From: Sesamum alatum
Taxonomy: Eukaryota; Streptophyta; Magnoliopsida; Lamiales; Pedaliaceae
Assembly: GCA_034509735.1 (NCBI GenBank)
Contig: JACGWO010000005.1
Coordinates: 33,262,479-33,326,478, forward strand
Length of the DNA: 64,000 bases
Direction: 5' to 3'
How positions within the stretch are numbered: the first letter of the stretch is position 1; the number at the start of each line of letters is the position of its first letter. Below are positions 46,955-59,762 of this stretch, piece after piece. Under the pieces are notes generated by a model. The model was not told where the DNA came from. It saw nothing but the letters and a program-made list of their open reading frames with translations, and made no database searches. Made by a program: the position numbers and the translations under genes.

Positions 46955-49900
46955 GTGCATACTGTTGCTTTTAGGAGGACAAAAGGAATTGGAGATAGTT
47001 CTGGGACATTGGAGTATGAATTCTTCAAGATAAGAATTTTCAGCCCATTGAGTGCATTTCATTACAATAGATGATCACCGGCTCTCGACACACTCTAAGT
47101 TCAGCCCCAATTGTTACATTGTTTTTCTCTTGTGAGTCTTGTTTGCTTATTTCTCTGTGAAGGACACTTTTACCTGTCACTTGGTTTTTCTCTCAGTCAG
47201 GTGAAGTCATTGTTCTTCTGTTTAATCGTTATCATTCTTGTACTTGCTTCCTTGATGGTCAGCCAAGATTGCTATCATGAGCTGTAGACATATGTTCCTC
47301 AGCATCTTATATTGAAGTAAACTGAAGATATAATGACTTAAGGTTGCTATTCTTTTAACTGGTCACATGTGTAACGCAACAGAGGGAAAGATTTGCATTA
47401 TAAGCAGAAGAGTTTCTAGCTCCGACTAATTTCACTCAAAGCCAGTTCACTGAAAGGCTATGTTAATGGGCTTACGAATTTGATAATCCTTCTAGAAAAT
47501 CCATAGACGGCTGTGAACTCAAAGCAATTAAAGGATGATGTCAGCTTGAAATATAGTGCAGTCACAAATTAGTAATGTTTCAAAATTCGGGTGGCAGAAG
47601 AAAGCTTATCATTTTGCAAGTTCTGTACCAGTGAACTGCACTATCATTTATTAATCCAAGGAGACTTATACATCAACCCGATATGGCTCTAAAGTTTAAA
47701 TAGCTTGTTCTTGTTATTCTCTCTTACTCCGCTTGCCTAGGTGCAGCTTCTTACAGTGCTGAAGGAAAAGATTGGCAATGAAGAAGTTCAATAGTTCGAG
47801 GATATTATCACAGAACTTTGGCTAACAAGAGGGCCTAGCAATAGAAGGAGCACCTAATTTTGAATGGCTTTTACTAGACAGGAAATGGAATTTATGGATT
47901 CTTTGTGGAACAGTGTGTTGCATTCTGGGTGTGAGATTCTCAGGAAGTGGATTGCTTGAGCATGTTGTGCGTTTCATTAACAAGAACCGCCTCCCGTTAT
48001 AAATTAGAAGCTCCATTTCCCGGTCTTTATAAAGTGCATCTAAATAAGATTGCTTATGTTCCTTGGCAAGGTGCACTTGTTTCATCTGACGATGATTTCT
48101 GAAGAAGGAAAATAAAAATGCTGGCTCTTCGGAGAGAGGATGGTAGAGATATCAAATCATTTTTGCTCAGATTTTCATCAAGTTCATGCAATATGATCCA
48201 TTTTCTGATGATGCGTATCTGTGACGGCTGAATGAAGGACTTTATTGTTATGAGATGTAATAGGACCTTGAGTTCAAAAGCCCCAAAACTGTTTCTCAAA
48301 TTCTAAGTTATATTTGTGAATGTCTTGTCGTAGAATTTGTTTCACTTATCTTTATAATAGTCTGTTCAAGGTTATGTACTTTGCTAGAAGTCTTCAGTGT
48401 CTATGGTTTGTGCCTGTGCCACAAAAACGCATTGTGCACGCTCTGTGCTGGTTTTCTGAAATGCTGTGATGTTTGATGTGCCAATGAACACTTTATCTGG
48501 AAGCCTGATAATTTAGCTTCAACCAGGGAGGATGAGTTCCACCTCCCTGGGAATCACATCCTTCTTGTAAGCTGTTGCCCAGCATTAGAAAATCAAAATT
48601 CTAGTTGAACAAAAAACAATTTTAAATACATACAGTGCAAGTCTGGCAACCCAAGCCTTGCAATTCTTGTCAGTAGTGCTGATTGCCTTTTCTCTCACTG
48701 TATTGGGAAGAACTGATTCTTTACAAGTAAGCGCTTTAGAGTTGTTGATGAGGGAAACGACTGAAGTAGTAAAAGAACCAAGAAGAGAAAGATACATTCT
48801 AAAAAGCATATGTTAAGAGCAAACTCTTTTTTCATTTTAATTGCTTGTGTTTGCATGTTATGCTGTAGGGAAGCTTGGAGGAACTTCATCAAATTTGAAA
48901 CTGAGAGCACATAATAAAGATTATAGCTTCAGCATTTCAGAAATGGCGGTCCACTTTTGAGGATCCAGAAAATGGCATTCATTGCTGCTGAAGTATGTGT
49001 TTGATGATTATGAAAATTTGATGCTTATACAGTACAATCCTTGGAATGAAGACAAACATACTCGCAAGGTATGACAAGCCATTGACTATGTTGTAGTGCT
49101 AATGGAACAACATGAGCAGAAAGTCAAGTTTTCATTGTTCTTATTTCTTTTTCCTTTTGTAGCCAGTAAGTTAATAATGATATTTGCATTGTTATTTTTG
49201 GGTTTCTTCATAACAAGGAAAAATTCTGACCTGAAAAATCAGACCTAATTTCCCCAGAAAAATGTTCAAGAATTTTCACATGCTCCTGAACTGGGAAGGT
49301 AAAATTCAACATACACTTTCTGGAACATTTCTTTGGTTTTGATCATTCAAGTGTCGACCTCTTTGTCATCCAATTAATCCATGCTGATGTCGTAAAGTTA
49401 CCGACATATTTGTTGCCTCACAACATGAAAGAATGCCAAAATTTTGGACATCTTGGTAATAATCTTTAACCTTTTATCTTTTAGGTATTCTACATTGTTC
49501 CAGGTCTCCCTGGCTGGACTCGAAGAAATTGTCTCTAAGATTCTTTGTTCCAATTTTCATTCTCCATTCTTCAAAGTTCTTATGTGTATGACACTCTACA
49601 AAACGCTATGTATGTTCATTTACTATAAGACATGTAGTATATACAAGATATGGAACAAGGATTGTTTGACATCTCGTCTCAGAGTTCCATGGCAGCATTT
49701 TATAAATGATACATTTTCAGAATCACAAGTTCATTTCAAATGGTTTTCATGTGCGTTATCTGTTATTGGATAAAAAGGGAAGATGACAGGAACCTATATA
49801 GTACTGTAACCTCTTAACATCCATGTATTTATCACTCCATTATTGAGAAGCTGATTGAAATGGTGATACGAAGCTTCAGTTATATGCAGCCTGATTCTCT

Positions 49901-51409
49901 TGGCATTTTCCTACTGTTTCCATTAATTTGACAATCACCATCACAACCAGGTTTACTGGCATGCATTATTAGCCGGCTGATATACTCTTAAGTTTTGCAC
50001 TAGGGACCCGTGCTTGTTAATTAGTAGCACGAAGATATCTTCCTGTTGGGGATTGAGGATTTAAAAATACACCAAGATGAAGATCTTTGTGCACGAATCT
50101 GTTTCATAGTGAAGAAGTTTACATAGTGGTCAGCTAAAAGTTTGTGGATTGTCCATTAATTGATGGTTGTTAAAGTTATTGGTTTAGGTTTCGTTTCTTT
50201 TACACGTAGTCTTACTTTTTCTCGTCTTAATATCCTCTCGATTTATGATTTATCTAAGACCAATAATGCGCAGTGAACAGAAGACCGTGTGCACTTTGAT
50301 ATATGCGATCGTCCCATATAAAAGAATGGGTTTGCTATGCAGCAGAAGCAGCTTCAGAAAGGCCATATATTAACAAGAATCTGGAGATGAGGTGTGCTTT
50401 ATAGACTTAACTGGATGATCAAGAAACTCGGCCCTGCAAGAAGCACAGAGCACCTGCATTTGGTGATTTCGATATCATCAAAATACCTTAAACATTTTTA
50501 ATCTAATGCTTTCTCCTTAGCCACTAAATTAAACTTCTTTTTATTTTGTTTTATAATTCATAAAGTAAAGTCGAGAAACATTGTCACTAATATGTCATGC
50601 ATTGAGAATTATTTATTATAATGTGCTTCCTCTAAGAAAAGAGGATGGAAATTAATTAATGTTGTGTTTGTCGATGGATTTCAAGTTCATGCAATACGGA
50701 GTTATTTAAAATTCTTTCGATCCAGATATAATTTAAACGAATTCAAAGATGTGTTTCCAGGGAGGCCTTAACTTTGATTATCTGATAACTGGCACTTTTA
50801 GGGGGATGGCTGGGTTATTGTTGATGTGAAGAGAACATTCCATCCAATGCATTCACTTTCTTGATTCAATCGATAAACTGAACTGTGCACACCTCTTTAT
50901 ACTGATGAACTCGCGGCAGCCAATTGCAATATTCCAAGAAAACTACTAACACAGAATCAATTAAAATGTATGAATCTTTAATTTTTCAATCATTTGATAT
51001 AAAGTTTCCATCTTTAGATGGTATGATATTATATACAGCATGCACCGTGTAGTGATCGAATACGGTTAACGCTATAAACGACAAAATCTTGGTGAAACTA
51101 TTACTAATCTTTGTATATTATCTCTCAGCATTACATATATGTGAGTGGCGCCGCCCCACAAGGCCAGAATTCCTCCGGCCAACGCACAAAACTAGCTGCT
51201 GATGTCCTAATCAGGTACTCTTTGGGGAGAGAAAAGAGATAAATATGGAACAAGAAAGATACAGAGTGAAAACAAGAAGGCGGTCCATCAGATGCCGATG
51301 AACGTTACATACAATGCACCTCTATTCCCTATATCTATCATTAACCTCATTCTCACATTTCACACATTGGTTTTTCTCTAAGTACTTTGCCTCTCAATTC
51401 CCAGCTGCC
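46955..51409. other. 4.4 kb without a recognised gene
   Basis: The first few hundred bases are probably the 3' UTR of the zinc-finger gene. The rest is of moderate composition, less AT-rich than the repeat spacers, and contains only short frames without recognisable domains (for example 47822-48299 on the minus strand and 49444-49773 on the plus strand). It could hold a non-coding transcript or decayed gene. The last few hundred bases are the NPF promoter and 5' UTR. Confidence 0.45.
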
Positions 51410-53874
51410 ATGGTCAGTGTCTGTGTGTGTGGTGTGTGCGTTCTGCCTGAAGAGAAAACAGATTAATGCAAGTTCATGAGCTAATGTTGTTTTTCATGCC
51501 ATGCAAAGCAGGGGGAAGACGCGGAGCCGGGGTATGACAGGATGAGCACGTCGAAGATCAAAAGGAAAGGAGGCCTCAGAGCTACTTCTTTCATTTACGG
51601 TGAGCGATTGATTCAGTCAAGCTTTATATGTCTTCAACTCTTCTGTTGCAGATGAACTCATATATATGTTGTTGATCAGCTTTGGTGGCATTGGAGAACA
51701 TGGGATTTGTAGCAAACATGGTGAGCTTGGTCCTCTACTTCTCCAGAAAGATGTATTTTGATCTCGCCAACTCAGCAAACACGCTGACAAACCTCATGGG
51801 ATCGACTTTCTTGCTCTCCATTGTTGGCGGTTTCATTTCCGACACTTACATCAACAGGTTCCACACCTGTCTCATTTTTGGGACGATTGAAGTCGCGGTA
51901 AATTGTCCGGCTTAATTAGTGCTAAATTGCTAATGCATTCAAACTACTAGCTGTATGCTGTCTCCATGAACAAATGTTGATTGTTTTCCCTCTTAGGCTC
52001 TAGCAATGATGACAATCCAAGCTCACAGTAGCAGTTTGCTACCGTTGCCTTGCGGTAAGGCAAACTGCAGATTGGAAGGTGGTACGGCCGTGTACTTCTA
52101 TGCATCACTGTGTTTGCTGGCACTAGGCGTTGGTGGGGTGAGGGGCGCCCTTCCCGCCCTCGGAGCCGACCAATTCGACGCAAAGGACCCAAAGGAGGCA
52201 AAGGGTCTGGCCAGCTACTTCAACTGGCTCTTGCTCAGCACAGTGACTGGTGCAACAGTTGGAGTTACAGTCATTGTTTGGGTTGCCACCAACAAGAACA
52301 ACCAGAATTGGTGGAAGGGCTTTGTCATCACCACTGTTGGCGCTTTCGTCGGTTTTATCTTTCTGGCTGTCGGAAAGCCTTTCTACCGTCTTCAGATCCC
52401 CAGAGACAGCCCTCTGATTAGAATTGCACAGGTGTGTGTTTCCTTGTTTACATATATTCATCTCAACCTAGTTATTCTCCACTATGTCTTGGGCATATAT
52501 GGTTATGACTTGGCTGGTTTTCCTCTGATCAGGTCATAGTCGTTGCGATAAAAAACCGCCGTTTGTCACATCCAGAGAGCCCGAGTGAGCTGTACGAGGT
52601 GAACGACAAAGATCCAGAATCAACCGCGAAAATTGCTCATACGGAACAATTTAGGTAATGTTTTGTTCCGATATTACTCATTCAAGATAATTCTGATACA
52701 CATGTCAACTGTAATTACACCTGCTATTGCTCTGTGATTGGCTCGGCCCACCAAAACTTTTCTCGTTATTCTATTGAAGCCTATTGAGTTCTTGAAACAG
52801 ACAACTATCAATCATTTTCATGACAAATCTCGCTACTTAATTAACTCTCTGATGAGGCTAACTAAGTAAGGTGAATAACACGTTGTCGTATAGATTAGAC
52901 GATCAAAACATACTTATCGTAGTCATTTCAAGATGTTTGCTAGGTGGCTAGACAAAGCAGCAATCCTTCCCCAAAACACAGAGCCCTCAGAATGGAAAGT
53001 TTGCACAGTGACACAAGTTGAAGAAGTTAAGGTCCTAATAAGAATGCTGCCAATCATAGCCAGCACAATCATAATGAACACATGCATGGCACAGCTCCAA
53101 ACCTTCTCAGTCCAACAAGGTTACCGAATGGACGGCTATCTTGGCTCATTCCTAGTGCCAGCGGCATCCATCCCCGTCATTCCCCTCCTATTCATGGTCA
53201 TCCTCATTCCAATCTACGACAGAGTTTTCGTGCCCTTTGCTCGTAAGTTCACAAAGCATCCGTCAGGCATCACGCAGCTCCAACGTGTGGGCGTCGGTCT
53301 AGTTCTCTCGGCCCTCTCCATGTCGATAGCAGCACTGGTGGAAGTGAAGAGAAGGCACCAGTCTTTAAAGAATCCCTTGAAGCCCATCAGTCTTTTCTGG
53401 CTGTCGTTTCAGTATGGCGTTTTCGGTATTGCTGATATGTTTACTCTCGTGGGATTGCTGGAATTCTTCTACAAAGAAGCACCTGCCGGAATGAAGTCTC
53501 TCTCCACTTCTTTTACATGGATTTCCCTGTCGTTTGGGTACTTCTTGAGCAGTGTTTTGGTGGATGCTATAAACTCGGTGACGAAGAGTATCACTCCTAG
53601 CAAACAGGGGTGGTTGCATGGACTGGACCTTGACAGGAACAATTTGAATCTGTTCTACTGGTTTTTGGCAATCCTGAGTGTTCTCAACTTCTTCCACTAC
53701 CTCTACTGGGCAATATGGTACAAGTACAAGAAGGACAGTGGCGACAACGTTGTCGTTAAGGATGGCAATCCAGTACCACATTCCATCAGCGGCGTGCCTT
53801 TTCTGAAGGCGGCTGAGGCCGAAGACGACGTGTCTAAGGCCACAACCGTGGATGAAACCAGTGGGAGAAACTGA
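51410..53874 (+). CDS. NRT1/PTR family (NPF) transporter, probably NPF4-like
   Basis: Proton-coupled transporter of the major facilitator superfamily; NPF members carry nitrate, peptides, hormones or glucosinolates. Exons 51410-51412 (only the ATG), 51512-51599, 51680-51897, 51997-52431, 52533-52654 and 52944-53874 join in frame with GT-AG introns to 598 aa, a normal length with 12 expected membrane segments. The ATG exon is chosen because ATG|GTCAGT is a good donor and joining it to the acceptor at 51511 gives MGEDAEPGYDRM, a typical NPF start. Visible family parts: GGLRATSFIYALVALENMGF (first helix), NSANTLTNLMGSTFLLSIVG, GADQFDAKDPKEAK, and the PTR signature FYKEAPAGMKSLSTSFTW. The ExxE(R/K) proton-coupling motif of helix 1 is not present, as in some NPF4 proteins. 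The C-terminal half (TFSVQQGYRMD, ITQLQRVGVGLVLS) most resembles NPF4. Substrate cannot be told. Confidence 0.93.
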
Positions 53875-54614
53875 TACATTTGGTGAAGATTGAAGACAGT
53901 GTTCAAAAACATGAAGCAGGACATGGATCATCAGCAAAGACAGAGTTGTCTTGTTTGCTTTTTCATCTGGATTTTTGTGTTTGATTTTTGATCATGATAT
54001 GAGTAACATGGCTGGATTTCATACTTAGATGCTCAGTTACAATAATAAGACGATTTGAGAATTGATTTTCTTTGTTCTTTGTCTGCTTGGTTCTCTACTA
54101 GCTAGCCTATCTGACTGAAACACTTTGGCCTTGTTTGCCGGCTGAGAAAATAATTAAATTATTCGAATATTCTATTTGAAAAAAATTAATTGGTAACAAC
54201 TCGTTTGAGCTCGAATTATTCGTTAATTTTAACAAATCAAACTTAAACTTAATTTTTCGTTTGATAAATTTCAAGTTCGGCTAATAAAATGTATTTGAAA
54301 ACATCAAAGTATTCGAGCTTGACTTAAGTTCGATTTAACTAAAGCTCGTTATGATTGTTAATCAAATCAACCTCAAGGGCAATTTTTCAAGCTCGATAGT
54401 GATTTACAATCGAACAAACTCAAATAATGATATGTTGGGCTCGATTCGAGGCCTAACAGCTGTACCAAATTCATTAGACTGGTGGACCTCAGGGGCTATG
54501 ACCATGTCATGAGACAGGCCCATTTCTTGACATGAAAATCTGGTATTGGGCTAATAAGTTTGTATCATCTTAATTTTCAAAAACCACATAAGAAAACTGA
54601 TGGTTTCAAATTTA

Positions 54615-55340
54615 GGGAGTGATTTGGAAAATTTCTGTTTTTAGAGAATCAATTTTCGTAGAAAATATTAAAAATTGTAGCAGAATTAAAAGTAGACAGT
54701 GCTTGTAAAAAAGATGAAAAATGGATAAAAGGTAAACTAGGTATTGCTTTGGAAAAAAATACTTTTTAAGCAAGTTTAATAGATTAAAGACCGTTTTGTC
54801 CAATGTGTTAATGGATACTACTTGTTCTTAATATTTACACCTGTCTTTTGATAATAATAATTATTTTTCTCAAAAAATAATAAATTTTATTTCAATTAGT
54901 ATATCTTATATTTAAGTTTTTACAAATATTTGTCATTATATTGTTAAAATATTGAATACTAATAGAAAATTGAATGTTTGTAATGTTCCGACTATTTTAT
55001 ATAGTCGTCCTCTCATGCACAATAAATAAACTTGTATGGTTGTCAAAAAAATACTTTCTTTTAATTACCCATAGAAATTTAATTTATATTTTTCTAAGAT
55101 ATAATTAGAATAATATCAGATACTATTGAAAATAAAATATAAATATTTAAAAATATTAAATATGTGAAATTATAATTTTTGTTAGTGATAAATTATTTAA
55201 ATTATTTGAAAATTCTATGAAAAAATATAAAAATATAAAATTAAATTAAAATTATTATAAAATAATTCAAAAAATATTAAATTTATTTATAAAAAAGTCA
55301 AAGTAAGTAAAGCACCCGAAGTACTTATAGCTTTTAACTT
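54615..55340. mobile_element. PIF/Harbinger-like element, diverged second copy
   Basis: Begins GGGAGTGATTTGG after TTA and follows the same interior as 7147-7973: shared phrases include TTAAAGACCGTTTTGTC, ATTTCAATTAGTATATCT, TCATGCACAATAAA and AATATGTGAAATTATAA. The right end is too decayed to place exactly. Confidence 0.65.
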
Positions 55341-55499
55341 AAATTTTCGTTTTTCATTAGGTAAGCGTGCATTCAGTTTTCTTACGTCATCACAAATCAC
55401 TTCAAAAATTAGTTGAGACACTTTCGATTTTTTTTAAGTGAATTAATTATAATTAATATATTAATTATCAATATTAAATATAGAGATAATTATATCCAT

Positions 55500-55980
55500 C
55501 TTTTGAAATTTGATATAATTATACGTAGATCTCTTGTGGTTTAGAAAATTTCATTTAGTATCCTTCAATTTGCTTTTGTCTAAGTCATAGATCTCTGTTT
55601 GTCAAAATTAATCGAATTTATTGATTTTAATAAAAAAAATTGAAATTAAAAATTGATATTTTCCCTCGAATGACTTATTAATAACTTATTGTAGGCCAAA
55701 TAAATCTTTTATGATTAAACCACCCTTATAAAGGTGAAAATACACCTCCGCGCGTGCATTAACATGTGAAGATATATATGTGTAGTTTGGTCATAAAATA
55801 TTTGTTTAATCTACAATAAGTCAATCGACGATAAATATCAACCTTAATTCTGCTTTTTTTGCAAATATTAATAAATTTGATGAATTTTAACTAATAAACA
55901 AACTTATTTATTAGATAGAAGCAAACTTTAAAAATATTAAATGCAATTTTTTAAATTATAAGAGATCTACGTGTAGTTGT
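55500..55980. mobile_element. Large fold-back MITE (second family)
   Basis: Left arm phrase ATTATACGTAGATCTCTTGT and right arm TATAAGAGATCTACGTGTAG are inverted complements with few mismatches. Internally GTTTAATCTACAATAAGTCAAT mirrors GACTTATTAATAACTTATTG-type sequence on the left. Ends approximate; no coding capacity. Confidence 0.6.
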
Positions 55981-56784
55981 TTGGGTCCCACACCCACCCC
56001 AGGAGGTGGTGCTTGTGGCCGTATGCATTGCGCGCCAAGCGTCCCGCCAAAGAGATGGACGCCCTCACGTGGTGAATGTGGTAGTTTCACGTGACCACCT
56101 CTTGTTGTTGGGCACTTGCCATCATTCTCATCTTGACCACACATTTTTTGTGATTGATGATCTGATCAATGATCCACCATTATTCCACATGATTGCTAAT
56201 TCTTTGTGATCCTACGGACCACAAGGTTCCTCATCATTCAACTTCCAATCAATGGCTCCGTTTTCAACTTCAATCCCCCTACTTTTATCTATACTATTAT
56301 ATAAAATAAATTCCATTTTCACTAATAAATGACGATTACTTATACCGCAACACTATTTTTTTTATTATATCGATAATACCCCTAAATTAGTTTTCTTTTC
56401 TTTCTTTCTTTTTTTTTTCAATGTGATGTGTTGATTAATATGTATATTTTTTTATTTATAATAACTTTAAAACGTTTAACATTATTTTATATGCACGTAA
56501 GAACAGCGTACCACGACGGCTACCATTATTTTGGTGGCCAAATTGAGGTAGGATTGCGACTTTTTGACATAACATAGAATTAATGAGTAAATTGCATGCT
56601 ATTTTAGAAATCGTACTTCAGTCGTTGACGATTAAGGTAGAAATGAGTGGCACAGCTCAAAAGTGGTACGAAGTCGCATGAAAAGGAATGCCCTCTTTGT
56701 TTATTTCCGCCAATTGCGACTCCTACATGCCTACATCTCCTTTATTGTTTTCTCATTGTCTCCTTATTTTTCTTTTTTATTTAT

Positions 56785-56984
56785 GTCCCATGATATTAGA
56801 GTTCATGAGTTCGAATTCTTATGCGGGATGATGTTGTTTGTAATTGTAATTGTTATGTATTATTTTATGTGATATTATTAATTTGATTGTTGTAATTGTC
56901 TCTGTTCGACATAGATATTCGACAAGACTGATTGTAACTACTTTACTTCAATTAATAAAGTTCATCGCTTCCAATTTAAAAAGA
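56785..56984 (+). mobile_element. tRNA-derived SINE, diverged 5'-truncated copy
   Basis: Starts TGTCCCATGATATTAGAG, holds the box B-like GAGTTCGAATTC, and follows the family body to the 3' end TTCAATTAATAAAGTTCATCG and an A-rich tail. The A-box part is missing. Flanking T-rich sequences are similar but no clean duplication can be claimed. Confidence 0.65.
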
Positions 56985-57224
56985 ATGTTTTTTTTAAATT
57001 TATGAAAAAAAAAACAAAAAAGTATGATTGATTTCAACTCCATAGTCACCATGAGCAAAAGCAACCTCCAAGGTTATAAATAGTTAGTATTTATAAATTA
57101 TTCATCAATACTATTATTACGTCAATATAAAAAATTAATTGAACCCACGACTATTTAAATGAAAATGATTTATTCGTATCGATTGAGTCTATAAGTATTG
57201 GTTTAATTATCAATAATTCTTTGC

Positions 57225-57460
57225 TCGAGTAGTGAGATTGAGGTTCTATAACTAAGGGGTCGTGGGTTCGAGTACTATGAATGTAAGATGTTGTTTTGTT
57301 TATAGGATGCTTGTATTATTCTTTTGGCTGCTTTAATGTTGGTGTTGGTAGATCTAGAGATTTTATTATACTGTGGACTGAATATTGTAATAGCAGGTGG
57401 TTACTTTAAAAACAATGTTGTATTTTTAAATTAATAGTTCATCACTCATTATTAAAAAAA
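57225..57460 (+). mobile_element. Related tRNA-derived SINE, distant copy
   Basis: Carries a box B-like GTGGGTTCGAGTACT, the family phrase TATTGTAATAGCAGG and a 3' end AATTAATAGTTCATCACTC followed by poly-A. It is too different to be the same subfamily as the copy at 57644-57919. Start is approximate. Confidence 0.5.
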
Positions 57461-57643
57461 AACTGCATTGGTTCTGCTTGAATGCCTTAGCTATCTATTT
57501 GCATTTGTCGGTAGCATTTTTGGCCTCTCAAAATTTCAAAAAATTAGTTTAATATTTGGTACTTAATTAAAATGCCTAACATACAACTTGATCTTGTATA
57601 TATATAGTTAATTAATTAAAAGATTACGTGGGACTTTTGTTTG

Positions 57644-57919
57644 GCGAAGCTGAGGTCCCATGATCCTAGAGATCATGAGTTCGAATCCCCTGCGTGGAAA
57701 GATTTGTTTCTACTGCATAGTAGGTTTATTTGTGATATTGTTTATACTGTATAGTAGGTTTATTTGTTGTTGTAATAGCAGGATGTTAGTTTGTGATATT
57801 GTCAATATGATTGTTGTATTTGTCTTTGTCCAATATTGATGCTGACAAGACTCATTGTAATCGTTTTATTTCAATTAATAAAATTCATTGCTTCCAACTC
57901 AAAAAAATAAAAATAAAAA
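57644..57919 (+). mobile_element. tRNA-derived SINE, young copy with perfect duplication
   Basis: Box B reads GAGTTCGAATCCC; the body ends ATTCATTGCTTCCAACTC followed by an A-rich tail (AAAAAAATAAAAATAAAAA). A perfect 15-bp target-site duplication TGGGACTTTTGTTTG flanks it (57629-57643 and 57920-57934). The copy starts within the A box, so it is slightly 5' truncated. It also holds an internal repeat of TAGTAGGTTTATTTGT. Confidence 0.88.
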
Positions 57920-58404
57920 TGGGACTTTTGTTTGAGTTATTGTTTAATTTAATTATGGTAGCCCCACCAATACATTAAACAGATACTGATATGGAACCAT
58001 GGAAGAAGTGGACACCAAATTGGGAAGTTGGCTTAACATAGGATGTAAACAAATCAAATCCAACTGAATACATTATTATTTAAATTTGTTTGAATTATAA
58101 CGAATTTGAAAAAAAAAAATGTATTTGAACTTTAGTATTATTGATTGAATCAAACTCGAATAATAATATAATTTATTACTTTTTCATTAATCGAATCAAA
58201 TTCGAATTGAATTTAAAAATTTATCAAACAAAAAATTCTATTCAAACTCAAATTTTTTAGTTTAATGAGTCGAACTTAAATGAGCTTTCAATGATCGATC
58301 TCCATTTAAAAACTTTGTCCAAAAAACTTCATACCTAGAATTTAAAGATATAGAGATTTTAATATAAATGTATGGTTGTAATATTATTGTTTTTATTACT
58401 TTAC

Positions 58405-58782
58405 TTAAGGATACCCCTTAGTTTTTAAAAAATTATAAATATCGTTTTGAGGTTTACAACCTTCTAATAAATAACTCATTTCAGTCTATTTTTATGGGCG
58501 GACTGACCAAAATGCCCTTATACAAATTGAATTATTATTTATTAATTTTTAAAAAAACTTGGACTAAAATGCACAAGGAGAAGTTTTTTTATGTTTTTTG
58601 CAAAAGAAGCAATAATGTAATTTGCCTCGACTGATTTTTCTACAATTTAAAAAAAGATCAAGAGCAAAATGGACAATTCCAGACCTTTGTTTAAAAATTA
58701 CAAACCTCAAGGGGTATTTGTAATTTTGAAAAAAACGATAAGCCATCTATAATTATGCTAAACTTCAAGGGTCATTTTAATT
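58405..58782. mobile_element. GGGTAAATTACA MITE, sister of 16670-17064
   Basis: Shares a non-palindromic interior with the copy at 16670-17064, for example GACCAAAATGCC, GAAGCAATAATG, AATTTGCCT and ATTTTTCTA in the same order. The outer TIRs are decayed and boundaries approximate. Confidence 0.65.
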
Positions 58783-59426
58783 CAAACTAAATATATTAGT
58801 GATTATAACTATGATTAGATATCTTAAACAAATATAATATATATTTGGCGATTTTATACTTTTATATATATATATAATTCTGTGTTCCCAACAGTCCAAT
58901 TATATATGTGAGGATGTATTTTAGTTGAACGAAGCATTGACCATTGGGCATTATCGTCGGTGATTCCTTCAAATTCCAGAATTAATTGTTTTTTTATAGA
59001 TCATATATTTGAAATTATTTTCTGCATTTATTGTAAATATTAGTAATTGCGTGATTCTCTGACTTGAACGGCTTAATTTCATTAATGAAACCCTGTTATT
59101 TGTACTGATTATTCAGATGTTTTTAATATATCTGTAACTAATTAATTAAACACAAAAAACTAGAAGATGCGATGCCTTTAATTGTTTAGTTCTATTTTTA
59201 AACTATTTCTTTTTATTTTTGGGAGATAGAGAGTGTGTGTGATTCTCTTTGAATTTTTAATATATTTGATTTTTTATTTATATATATATTAATGTAAAAT
59301 AAGTAAACAAAAGTTATAACACTTGAAAGTATATATTTTATAAAATAATGATCCACTAAAATTATAGTTCTGCATGATGCATGGAATTATGGAAATCGAT
59401 TTTAGTCTTTGAAATCATGCTATTTT

Positions 59427-59693
59427 CGTTTTTTTTTTTTTTTTGAGTTGGAAGCGTTGAATTTTATTAATTGAAATAAAGTGATTACAATCAGTCCAGT
59501 CAGTATCAATATTGGACAAAGACAAATACAACAATCATATCGACAATATCACAGAAATTATCATTTTGTTATTACAGCAACTAATAAACCTACTATACAG
59601 TAGAAACAAATCATCCCACACAGGGAATTCAAACCCATGACATCTAGAATCATGGGACATCAGTTTCGCCAACTGAGCTAGGCCTCATTGGCT
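59427..59693 (-). mobile_element. tRNA-derived SINE, full-length copy with A and B boxes
   Basis: On the minus strand it begins with the tRNA-like part: A box TAGCTCAGTTGG (plus 59669-59680) and box B GGGTTTGAATTCC (plus 59624-59636), about 32 bases apart as in tRNA genes. It ends in the family 3' sequence and a poly-A tail (poly-T at 59431-59444 on plus). Flanks are a 16-bp duplication, GAAATCATGCTATTTT (59411-59426) and GAAATCCTGCTATCTT (59694-59709), two mismatches. It is not a functional tRNA gene, as the stems cannot be completed. Confidence 0.9.
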
Positions 59694-59762
59694 GAAATCC
59701 TGCTATCTTGTGGTGACGAATTCATGTGACAAGTTATTTATTTTAGAGTTAAATACAATTTA

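Noticed and set aside
47822..48299. Two overlapping minus-strand frames
   Set aside because: No recognisable motif and composition typical of untranslated DNA; left as part of the unassigned region.
52110..52461. Alternate-frame ORFs inside the NPF gene
   Set aside because: They overlap the NPF exon, which has clear transporter motifs and correct splice phases.
59624..59693. A possible tRNA gene (A and B boxes on the minus strand)
   Set aside because: The acceptor and arm pairings cannot be completed, and the boxes are followed by a SINE body, poly-A tail and target duplications.
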